In this document: positions 1 to 5,108 of the stretch, piece by piece
Position numbering within the stretch: the first letter of the stretch is position 1
Layout of the letters: each line of letters opens with the position of its first letter
DNA from: an uncultured Oscillospiraceae bacterium
Lineage (GTDB): Bacteria > Bacillota > Clostridia > Oscillospirales > Oscillospiraceae
Assembly: GCA_959022875.1 (NCBI GenBank)
Contig: CAUFAM010000115.1
Location: 1 to 5,135 of the forward strand
Length of the DNA: 5,135 nucleotides
Direction of reading: 5' to 3'
Program-made: the position numbers and the translations under genes
The notes under the pieces: model-generated
What the model saw: the letters and a program-made list of their open reading frames with translations, nothing else
The model's database searches: none
What the model was told of the DNA's origin: nothing

Positions 1-295
1 GAACCGGAGAATGTGGACCCTGCTGGCCACTGAGCACTTCGGCCCCGTGGTACAAACAGAGGTGGGCGCCCTGGTGGTTGGGGGTATCATCCCCTCGAAG
101 GAAGGGGGACGTTTTCGGAAGGGGGAGGAGATGGGCCGGTTTGATCTGTGCGGCTCCACCATCGTGCTTCTCTTTGAACGCGGCCGCATCCAGCTGCTCC
201 CCCGCCTTGTCCCAAGCCTCGCCGATGGCAGCGAGGTGCGCGTAGGGCAGGGCATGTGGATTGGCAGCAGTGCGGGGAGGACGGCCCATGACTAA
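1..295 (+). CDS. psd: Phosphatidylserine decarboxylase, C-terminal part (5' end outside window)
   Basis: This enzyme decarboxylates phosphatidylserine to phosphatidylethanolamine at the membrane, using a pyruvoyl group made by self-cleavage of the proenzyme. Only the last ~97 codons are visible; the reading frame is open from base 2, so the ATG at position 11 is internal and not the start. Seen: an NRRMWTLLATEHFGPVVQTEVGALVVGGI stretch in two family-typical blocks (the hydrophobic strand, then VGALVVGGI), followed by KGEEMGRF and the cleavage motif in LCGSTIVLLFERGRI. The serine that becomes the pyruvoyl group is encoded at 155-157, leaving an alpha chain of about 46 residues, short as in clostridial forms. 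The tail (DGSEVRVGQGMWIG) also matches clostridial enzymes. The residue before GST is Cys rather than the Leu (LGST) of E. coli or the Gly (GGST) common in clostridia. The stop codon overlaps the next gene by 8 nt (ATGACTAA), indicating one operon with translational coupling. Family assignment is secure; the N-terminal half cannot be judged. Confidence 0.93.
   Translation, partial: NRRMWTLLATEHFGPVVQTEVGALVVGGIIPSKEGGRFRKGEEMGRFDLCGSTIVLLFERGRIQLLPRLVPSLADGSEVRVGQGMWIGSSAGRTAHD
273..281 (+). promoter_or_regulatory. Ribosome binding site deciding the PAP2 gene start
   Basis: GGGGAGGA lies inside the end of psd, and 6 nt separate it from the ATG at 288. It supports that ATG over the in-frame TTG at 261, which would add nine residues and has no comparable purine-rich site in front of it. 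Confidence 0.7.
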
Positions 296-959
296 ACCGA
301 TTTCCCGGACCTGGCTGCTGCCGCTGCTGGCCGTGGCGTGGAACCAGAGCGTTTACTACGGCGGACATCTCCTGGCTCACAACGCCCCCCACCGGAATCT
401 GGAACTGTGGCTGGATCCCCTGGTTCCTTTTGTCCCCTGGACGGTGTCCATCTACCTGGGCTGCTTTGCATTCTGGGCGATCTTCTACCTGTACATGGCC
501 AGGGCAGAGCGCTGCCTCGCCTTCCGCTTTTTTCTGGCCGACTTTTTAGCCAAAGGCGTATGTCTGGTCTTCTTTGTCCTGCTGCCCACCACCAACCTTC
601 GCCCGCCGGTACCCGGCGATGGGATCTGGGAAGAGCTCATGCGGTTTGTCTACCGGGTGGATGCCCCCACAAACCTCTTCCCCTCCATCCACTGTCTGGT
701 CAGCTGGCTTTGCTTTGTGGGAGCCCGCAGCCTCCCCCGCTTTCCCCGCTGGGGGGTATGGCTCACCGGGCTCACCGCCACGGCCATTTGCCTGTCCACC
801 CTGACCACCCGTCAGCACGTGCTGGTGGATGTATTGGGCGGTATCCTGCTGGCAGAACTCTGCTACCGGGCCGCCGGACATAAGGCACTCCTTGGCCCCT
901 ACTCCCGCCTTCTTTGCCGCCTGACCGGAGAAAACGGGCGAGACCACCCCGCATGTTGA
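288..959 (+). CDS. PAP2-family membrane phosphatase
   Basis: This is a 223-residue polytopic membrane protein of the PAP2 (type 2 phosphatidic acid phosphatase) superfamily, which removes phosphate from lipid phosphates such as phosphatidic acid, phosphatidylglycerophosphate or undecaprenyl diphosphate. Hydrophobic segments lie near residues 9-28, 52-71, 82-100, 132-146, 155-171 and 177-194. Motif 1 is reduced to LPTTNLRP (99-106), lacking the classical lysine but keeping Arg105-Pro106. Motif 2 is PSIH (132-135) with His135 in place of the PSGH histidine. Motif 3 is TTRQHVLVD (173-181), with Arg175, nucleophile-type His177 and Asp181. This TTRQH form resembles the TKQH variant of clostridial PAP2 proteins rather than the SR-x5-H form. 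The start overlaps psd by 8 nt, so it is probably co-translated with it and works in phospholipid or envelope metabolism; the exact substrate is not shown by the sequence. A terminator follows 12 nt after the stop. Confidence 0.88.
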   Translation: MTKPISRTWLLPLLAVAWNQSVYYGGHLLAHNAPHRNLELWLDPLVPFVPWTVSIYLGCFAFWAIFYLYMARAERCLAFRFFLADFLAKGVCLVFFVLLPTTNLRPPVPGDGIWEELMRFVYRVDAPTNLFPSIHCLVSWLCFVGARSLPRFPRWGVWLTGLTATAICLSTLTTRQHVLVDVLGGILLAELCYRAAGHKALLGPYSRLLCRLTGENGRDHPAC

Positions 960-971
960 TGAAACCCTGCA

Positions 972-1022
972 CAGCCTGCCGGAACAAAGCCTTCGCTTTG
1001 TCCGGCGGGCTGCTTTCGTTTT
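972..1022 (+). terminator. Intrinsic terminator of the psd-PAP2 operon
   Basis: A long GC-rich hairpin pairs 972-989 with 996-1012 (arms AGCCTGCCGGAACAAAG and CTTTGTCCGGCGGGCT). It has one G-T wobble, one bulged A and a small CCTTCG loop. A U-rich tail, TTTCGTTTT, runs 1014-1022. It sits 12 nt after the PAP2 stop codon and 55 nt before the ygeX -10 box, so it separates the lipid operon from the ygeXY unit. Confidence 0.88.
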
Positions 1023-1040
1023 ACCCGGCCAGCACAGACG

Positions 1041-1059
1041 GGGCAGCTGAGCATTGCCC
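1041..1059. promoter_or_regulatory. Possible operator: inverted repeat over the ygeX -35 box
   Basis: GGGCA (1041-1045) and TGCCC (1055-1059) form an inverted repeat with a 9-nt spacer. The right arm coincides with the -35 hexamer, where a bound repressor would block RNA polymerase. The arms are only 5 bp and made mostly of G and C, so chance is a real alternative. No regulator gene is visible in the window. Confidence 0.25.
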
Positions 1060-1082
1060 TTTCTCCCCCCAGGAGGTATAAT
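1054..1082 (+). promoter_or_regulatory. Promoter of ygeX-ygeY
   Basis: The -35 box is TTGCCC (1054-1059) and the -10 box is a perfect TATAAT (1077-1082), with the ideal 17-nt spacing. Transcription would start near 1089-1090, giving a leader of about 50 nt before the ygeX ATG. It lies directly after the upstream terminator, as expected for the start of an independent unit. Confidence 0.8.
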
Positions 1083-1123
1083 GGCCTTACAATCCCCGCC
1101 ACCAATGGCCGCCAGGCCGCAGA

Positions 1124-1137
1124 AAGGAGATTTCTCC
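1124..1137 (+). promoter_or_regulatory. ygeX ribosome binding site inside a small self-complementary stretch
   Basis: AAGGAG (1124-1129) lies 10 nt before the ATG at 1140, the only good initiation site in this frame. GGAG (1126-1129) can pair with CTCC (1134-1137) across a 4-nt loop, which could weakly mask the site. With only four base pairs the effect may be negligible. Confidence 0.45.
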
Positions 1138-1139
1138 CT

Positions 1140-2357
1140 ATGGATCGCTTTCATATTGCCACCCTCGCCCGTCCGCGGCAGCCAGTGTTCACCTTCCCCA
1201 GCTTTACCACCGCTGAGGCTCAAAAGGCCCGGGACTTTCACGCCAGCTTTCCCATCTACCAGCCTACCCCCCTCACCTCTCTGCCCAACCTGGCCCAGGC
1301 CCTGGGTGTAGGGGAAATCCGGGTAAAGGATGAGAGCTTCCGCTTCGGGCTCAATGCATTCAAGGTCCTGGGCGGGAGCTACGCTATGGGGCGGTATATT
1401 GCCAAAACCCTGGGGGAGGACATCTCCGCCCTCCCCGCCAAGCGGATTCTCTCCCCGGAGATCAAGGAGAAACTGGGGGAGGTTACCTTTGTCACCGCCA
1501 CCGACGGCAACCACGGTCGCGGCGTGGCTTGGACCGCCCACCAGCTGGGCCAGAAGTCCGTAGTCTATATGCCCAAGGGCAGCGCCCCTGAGCGGCTCCG
1601 CAACATCCAGGCGGAAGGCGCCCAGGCCTCCATCACCGACCTCAACTACGACGGAGCGGTCCGCCTTGCCAACCAGCAGGCCCGGGAAAAGGGCTGGATC
1701 ATGGTACAGGACACCGCCTGGGAGGGATACACCGACATTCCCCTATGGATTATGCAGGGATACACCACCATGGGCTATGAGATCGTCCGGCAGCTGGAAG
1801 CGGAGGGCGCACCCCCGCCCACCCACCTGTTCCTTCAGGCCGGCGTGGGCAGCATGGCCGGGGCCATGGCCGGTTTCTTCTCCTCCTATTACGGCCAGCA
1901 GCGGCCCTTCCTCACCATCGTGGAGCCCAACAAGGCCGACTGCCTCTTCCGCACCGCCCAAGCCGACGACGGAACGCTCCACTTTGTCACCGGCGACATG
2001 GATACCATCATGGCCGGCCTTGCCTGCGGCGAGCCCTGCACCATTGCCTGGGACGTGCTGCGGCAATGCGCCGATGCCTTTATCAGCTGCCCGGACTATG
2101 CAGCGGCCGACGGTATGCGCATTCTGGCCGCTCCCCGGAAGGGGGATACCCCCATTGTCTCCGGCGAATCGGGCGCGGCCACCCTGGGATGTGCAGCCAA
2201 TATTTTGCTGCGGGAGGGCCTGTCCCAGCTGAAGCAGGCGCTGCATCTGGACGAACACAGCCGCCTGCTGTTCATCAGCACGGAAGGGGACACGGACAAG
2301 GACAACTACCGCAAGGTAGTCTGGGGCGGAAAATACTCCAAGGTCTATGACGAATAA
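1140..2357 (+). CDS. ygeX: Diaminopropionate ammonia-lyase (PLP-dependent)
   Basis: This cytoplasmic fold-type II PLP enzyme of the tryptophan synthase beta/threonine dehydratase superfamily converts 2,3-diaminopropionate to pyruvate and two ammonia. At 405 residues it matches E. coli YgeX (about 398). Seen in order: VKDESFRFGLNAFK with the PLP-binding Lys75; TATDGNHGRG with Asp122; YMPKGSAPER; QDTAWEGYT with Asp191; the PLP-phosphate glycine loop QAGVGSMAG (233-241); VEPNKADC; MAGLACGEP; SGESGAATLG (341-350); and STEGDTD (380-386). Lys75, Asp122 and Asp191 correspond to the catalytic Lys77, Asp120 and Asp189 of the E. coli enzyme. A slightly longer linker around residues 91-115 explains the offset. 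These D-aspartate equivalents are reported to let the E. coli enzyme act on both D- and L-isomers. It is first in an operon with ygeY, which begins 15 nt after its stop, and ridA follows. A plain threonine/serine dehydratase is unlikely given the family-specific DGNHGRGVAW and QDTAWEGY blocks. Confidence 0.96.
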   Translation: MDRFHIATLARPRQPVFTFPSFTTAEAQKARDFHASFPIYQPTPLTSLPNLAQALGVGEIRVKDESFRFGLNAFKVLGGSYAMGRYIAKTLGEDISALPAKRILSPEIKEKLGEVTFVTATDGNHGRGVAWTAHQLGQKSVVYMPKGSAPERLRNIQAEGAQASITDLNYDGAVRLANQQAREKGWIMVQDTAWEGYTDIPLWIMQGYTTMGYEIVRQLEAEGAPPPTHLFLQAGVGSMAGAMAGFFSSYYGQQRPFLTIVEPNKADCLFRTAQADDGTLHFVTGDMDTIMAGLACGEPCTIAWDVLRQCADAFISCPDYAAADGMRILAAPRKGDTPIVSGESGAATLGCAANILLREGLSQLKQALHLDEHSRLLFISTEGDTDKDNYRKVVWGGKYSKVYDE

Positions 2358-2372
2358 CATGGGAGGTACATT

Positions 2373-3557
2373 ATGTTGACCGATCAGCAGAAACAACAAG
2401 TAACCCAGCTGTGCCAAACTCTGGTGCGTTCCCCCAGCACCAGCGGCCACGAGGACGGGGTTGTGGCCGCACTAAAGGAATTTTTTGAGGCCAACGGCTT
2501 TGACCGCGTCCACGTGGACCGCTACGGCAGCATTGTGGGCTGTATCAAAGGAAACCGCCCCGGCCCCCGGCTGCTCTTTGACGGGCACATTGACACTGTT
2601 CCTGTAGGTGATCGTTCCGCCTGGACCCATGACCCCTTCGCCGCAGCCATTGAGGAGGGAAAAATCTATGGCCGGGGCACTTCCGACATGAAGGGGGCCG
2701 TGGCCGCCATGGCCTGCGCCGCGGCAAACTTTGCCCGGGAAACCGGGCGGGACTTCGCCGGGGAAATCTACGTGGCCGGTGTGGTCCACGAGGAGTGCTT
2801 TGAAGGGGTGGCCGCCCGGGAAGTGAGCGCCTATGTAAAACCCGACTACGTCATCATCGGCGAGGCCAGCCAGCTGAACCTGAAAATCGGCCAGCGGGGC
2901 CGGGCGGAGATTGTGGTGGAGACTTTCGGCAAGCCCTGCCACAGCGCCAATCCGGAAAAGGGCATCAACGCCGTCTATAAAATGGCAAAGGTCATTGAGG
3001 CCATCCGCACCCTGGAGCCCACCCATCACCCGGTGCTGGGCGACGGCATTCTGGAGCTGACCGACATCAAGTCCAGCCCCTACCCCGGCGCCTCCGTCGT
3101 CCCCGAGTACTGCCGCGCCACCTACGACCGGCGGCTGCTGGTGGGGGAAACCCCGGAAAGCGTCCTGGCCCCCATCCAGGCCCTGCTGGAGCAGCTGATG
3201 GAGCAGGACCCGGAGCTGAAGGTTCAGGTGGGCTACGCCGTGGGCAAGGAGCTGTGTCACACAGGCAGCGAAATTGAAGGGGAGCGCTTCTTCCCCGGCT
3301 GGCTTTTTGAGGAAAACGCCGACTTTGTTCAGGCGGTCTATCACCAACTGAAGGACATGGGCTATGCCCCGGAGATCACCCGGTACAACTTCTGCACCAA
3401 CGGTAGCCACTATGCCGGAGAGGCAGGAATCAAAACCCTCGGCCTGGGGCCCAGCCGGGAGAACCTGGCCCACACGGTGGATGAGTACATTGAGATTGAC
3501 CAGCTGGTCAAGGTCTGCCACTGCTACACCGGGGTCATGGCCGCCCTGCTGAAATGA
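2373..3557 (+). CDS. ygeY: YgeY-type M20 metallohydrolase
   Basis: This 394-residue cytoplasmic zinc-dependent hydrolase belongs to peptidase family M20 (ArgE/DapE/CPG2 fold) and is close in length to E. coli YgeY (about 403). The di-zinc site is complete: His72 and general-acid-region Asp74 in GHIDTVP (71-77); bridging Asp105 in GRGTSDMKG (100-108); catalytic Glu140 and ligand Glu141 in VVHEECFEG; Glu164 in IIGEAS; and His367 in LAHTVDEY. His190 in KPCHSANPEKG belongs to the dimerisation lid domain (about residues 175-290), which contributes to the neighbouring active site. The start is supported by GGGAGG (2361-2366), 6 nt before the ATG. Spacing to ygeX is 15 nt, so the two are co-transcribed. 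The precise substrate is not evident from sequence. Its pairing with ygeX suggests hydrolysis of an amide or ureido bond that releases diaminopropionate or an immediate precursor. Succinyl-diaminopimelate desuccinylase or acetylornithine deacetylase are less likely because of the neighbour. Confidence 0.9.
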   Translation: MLTDQQKQQVTQLCQTLVRSPSTSGHEDGVVAALKEFFEANGFDRVHVDRYGSIVGCIKGNRPGPRLLFDGHIDTVPVGDRSAWTHDPFAAAIEEGKIYGRGTSDMKGAVAAMACAAANFARETGRDFAGEIYVAGVVHEECFEGVAAREVSAYVKPDYVIIGEASQLNLKIGQRGRAEIVVETFGKPCHSANPEKGINAVYKMAKVIEAIRTLEPTHHPVLGDGILELTDIKSSPYPGASVVPEYCRATYDRRLLVGETPESVLAPIQALLEQLMEQDPELKVQVGYAVGKELCHTGSEIEGERFFPGWLFEENADFVQAVYHQLKDMGYAPEITRYNFCTNGSHYAGEAGIKTLGLGPSRENLAHTVDEYIEIDQLVKVCHCYTGVMAALLK

Positions 3558-3562
3558 GCCCT

Positions 3563-3590
3563 TTGCAAACCGAGCCCGCTGTGGTATACT
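3563..3590 (+). promoter_or_regulatory. Promoter of ridA (extended -10)
   Basis: TTGCAA (3563-3568) and TATACT (3585-3590) lie 16 nt apart. TG at 3582-3583 gives an extended -10 (TGGTATACT). It begins five bases after the ygeY stop codon. The start of transcription would be near 3597. No terminator lies between ygeY and ridA, so read-through from the ygeX promoter remains possible and ridA may have both inputs. Confidence 0.72.
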
Positions 3591-3602
3591 GAAACATATC
3601 GT

Positions 3603-3619
3603 TCAGGGCTCAGCCCTGA
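3603..3619 (+). repeat. Perfect hairpin in the ridA leader
   Basis: TCAGGGC (3603-3609) pairs perfectly with GCCCTGA (3613-3619) around a TCA loop, with a possible T-G pair beyond. It falls at about +7 to +23 of the predicted ridA transcript and stops 11 nt short of the ribosome binding site, so it would not hide it. No run of T follows, so it is not a simple terminator. It could stabilise the RNA 5' end or be a DNA operator just downstream of the promoter. Confidence 0.5.
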
Positions 3620-3648
3620 GGTGAACCACTGGAAAGGATGATTGCGTG

Positions 3649-4017
3649 ATGAAAATTCTGGAAACCTCCAGCGCCCCCGGCGCCATCGGCCCCTATTCCC
3701 AGGGCTATGAAGCCAACGGCTTCGTCTTTACCTCCGGCCAGATTCCCGTTGACCCTGCCACCGGCGAGATTCCCCAGGGCATCGCCGCCCAGGCCGCCCA
3801 GAGCTGCAAGAATGTAGGTGCCATTCTGGAGAGCGCCGGTGTGGACTACTCCAAAGTTGTGAAGACCACCTGCTTTCTGGCCGATATGGGCGACTTTGCC
3901 GCTTTCAATGAGGTCTATGCCCAGTATTTCACCTCCAAACCCGCCCGCAGCTGTGTGGCCGTCAAGGATCTGCCCAAGGGTGTGCTGTGTGAGATCGAGG
4001 CTATCGCCGTAAAGTGA
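3649..4017 (+). CDS. ridA: RidA family 2-iminobutanoate/2-iminopropanoate deaminase
   Basis: RidA (YjgF/YER057c/UK114) is a small cytoplasmic trimeric enzyme that speeds hydrolysis of reactive enamines/imines such as 2-aminoacrylate to ketoacid and ammonia, protecting PLP enzymes. The 122-residue product has the family signature throughout: SAPGAIGPYSQGY near the N-terminus with Tyr16, FTSGQIPVDPATGEI (27-41), FNEVYAQYF, and the catalytic PARSCVAVKDLPKG with Arg100, equivalent to Arg105 of the enterobacterial enzyme. CEIEAIAVK with Glu115 ends the protein. The family arginine marks it as a true RidA rather than a non-deaminating Rid subgroup. I chose ATG 3649 because it gives the usual MKIxET N-terminus. 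A GTG at 3646 is directly in front and equally in frame; GGAAAGGA (3631-3638) could serve either, with 10 or 7 nt spacing. Its place after ygeX fits, since YgeX chemistry passes through 2-aminoacrylate. It has its own promoter and ends at a bidirectional terminator. Confidence 0.95.
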   Translation: MKILETSSAPGAIGPYSQGYEANGFVFTSGQIPVDPATGEIPQGIAAQAAQSCKNVGAILESAGVDYSKVVKTTCFLADMGDFAAFNEVYAQYFTSKPARSCVAVKDLPKGVLCEIEAIAVK

Positions 4018-4045
4018 TTTAGCCTTATCCTATTTCATATTTACG

Positions 4046-4089
4046 AAAAAAACCCCTTGCACGAGCCTGTTTTCGTGTAAGGGGATTTT
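4046..4089. terminator. Bidirectional terminator between ridA and the hydrolase gene
   Basis: A 12-bp stem pairs 4053-4064 (CCCCTTGCACGA) with 4073-4084 (TCGTGTAAGGGG), with one G-T wobble and an 8-nt loop. Seven A residues (4046-4052) precede it, giving a U7 tail on the minus strand. TTTT (4086-4089) follows for the plus strand. It lies 35 nt after the ridA stop and 8 nt after the stop of the convergent gene, so it can serve both; the minus-strand tail is the stronger one. Confidence 0.9.
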
Positions 4090-4092
4090 ACT

Positions 4093-5016
4093 TTATAGGT
4101 TTTTGCTCTCCAACCAAGCCAGCAGGTCATCCATGACTTCCCGGCAGTTTATTTCATTGAACATCTCATGCCGTCCTCCTGGGTAGAGCCTGACGGTCAC
4201 GTCCCGGCAGCCTGCCTCCCGGAACATCCGGGCAACCTTCTGTACACCCTTACCCATATTTCCCACCGGGTCCTGATCTCCGGACAGGAAGTAGATGGGC
4301 GTGTTTTTGTCCATCTTGGCCAGGTTCTTTTTCTTGCCGATGAACTGGATGCCACCAAGCATATCCCGGAACATGGTCACAGTGGGCTTGAAGGAGCACA
4401 GGGGGTCATTCCCAAAGGCCCTGACCACATCTGCATCCCGGCTGAGCCAGTCTCCGGAGGTCTCATTCGGCTGGAAGTGCTTATTATACGATCCCATGGA
4501 CAGATCGTACACCAGGTCGCTGACATAATCCCGCCCCCGGAGCGTACCGATCATCCCGGACATTCCTTTTCCAAGCGCAACCAGAGGTGCGGCCTCCTGC
4601 CCTGTTCCGGACAGGACGGCGGCATCCACCGTGCCTGGCCAGCGAATGAGGTAGGTACGGGTGAGAAACGAGCCCATGGAGTGGCCCAGCATGATATAGG
4701 GAATGCCGGGGTGGTTCTCCCCCTCCAGCTTCCGCAGGCGCCGCACGTCCCGGGCCACCAGGTCCCAGCCGTTTTCCGGCCCAAAATATCCATATTCTCC
4801 CCCTTGGGCGGTGAGTCCATGGCCCAGATGATCCTCCCCGCACACTACAAAGCCATGTTCAGTCAGATATTGGGCCAAGGGGTCATACCGAAGGGCATAC
4901 TCAGCCACTCCGTGGACAATCTGTACCACCGCCCTGGGTTCCCCCTGGGGCAGCCACTCCATTGCATGGATCTCATGGATTCCATCCACAGACGGATAGC
5001 TAAATTCCCTTCTCAT
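4093..5016 (-). CDS. Alpha/beta hydrolase, lysophospholipase/monoacylglycerol lipase type
   Basis: This 307-residue serine hydrolase of the Hydrolase_4 (serine aminopeptidase S33-like) group probably cleaves lysophospholipids, monoacylglycerols or similar esters. The catalytic triad is readable: nucleophile Ser113 in GHSMG (111-115), Asp249 in SGDQDPVG (245-252), and His283 in GGRHEMFNE (280-288). HGVAEY (35-40) forms the oxyanion-hole loop, followed by the family's DHLGHG (62-67). The cap region falls about residues 140-235. There is no signal peptide or membrane segment, so the protein is probably cytosolic. AAGGAGAGG (complement of 5023-5031) ends 6 nt before the ATG and supports this start. 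It is transcribed alone, convergent to ridA, from a promoter at 5080-5108. The substrate cannot be fixed from sequence. It is functionally unrelated to ygeXY as far as can be seen. Confidence 0.92.
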   Translation of the reverse strand: MRREFSYPSVDGIHEIHAMEWLPQGEPRAVVQIVHGVAEYALRYDPLAQYLTEHGFVVCGEDHLGHGLTAQGGEYGYFGPENGWDLVARDVRRLRKLEGENHPGIPYIMLGHSMGSFLTRTYLIRWPGTVDAAVLSGTGQEAAPLVALGKGMSGMIGTLRGRDYVSDLVYDLSMGSYNKHFQPNETSGDWLSRDADVVRAFGNDPLCSFKPTVTMFRDMLGGIQFIGKKKNLAKMDKNTPIYFLSGDQDPVGNMGKGVQKVARMFREAGCRDVTVRLYPGGRHEMFNEINCREVMDDLLAWLESKNL

Positions 5017-5036
5017 GCGCGACCTCTCCTTCCGCC

Positions 5037-5063
5037 GGGCAGCGGCGTGTCGCTGTACTGCCC
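5037..5063 (-). repeat. Inverted repeat in the hydrolase gene leader
   Basis: GGGCAG (5037-5042) and CTGCCC (5058-5063) can form a 6-bp stem with a 15-nt loop in the predicted leader RNA of the minus-strand hydrolase gene. It lies just upstream of the ribosome binding site (5023-5031). An alternative inner pairing, CAGCG with CGCTG, competes with it. Function is unknown and may be none. Confidence 0.35.
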
Positions 5064-5079
5064 TTCCGGCTTTTTTCCT

Positions 5080-5108
5080 AGTGTACTCCCGCCGCTCTCC
5101 CCCGTCAA
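5080..5108 (-). promoter_or_regulatory. Promoter of the alpha/beta hydrolase gene
   Basis: On the minus strand, TTGACG (5108-5103) and TACACT (5085-5080) are separated by 17 nt, a near-consensus vegetative promoter. Transcription would start near 5073, leaving a leader of about 57 nt before the ATG at 5016. Confidence 0.8.

Noticed and set aside
546..1541. Long minus-strand open frame of 331 codons across the PAP2 gene, terminator and start of ygeX
   Set aside because: It runs through a clear plus-strand gene, an intrinsic terminator and a promoter. Its translation is low-complexity, rich in Gly and Arg, with no recognisable motif. It is an antisense shadow of GC-rich coding sequence.
1743..2450. 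235-codon minus-strand open frame opposite the end of ygeX and the start of ygeY
   Set aside because: It spans two well supported plus-strand genes and their junction, and the translation is Gly/Ala-rich without motifs.
2472..3521. 349-codon minus-strand open frame opposite ygeY
   Set aside because: ygeY has every catalytic motif of family M20 in the plus frame. The antisense translation has no family features and arises from codon bias.
3603..3619. Hairpin after ygeY considered as the ygeXY terminator
   Set aside because: It has no following T-run and lies downstream of the predicted ridA start point.
3638..3649. Tiny upstream reading frame ATG ATT GCG TGA whose stop overlaps the ridA ATG (TGATG)
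   Set aside because: The purine-rich ribosome binding site directly abuts this ATG with no spacing, so initiation there is unlikely. The overlap is probably chance.
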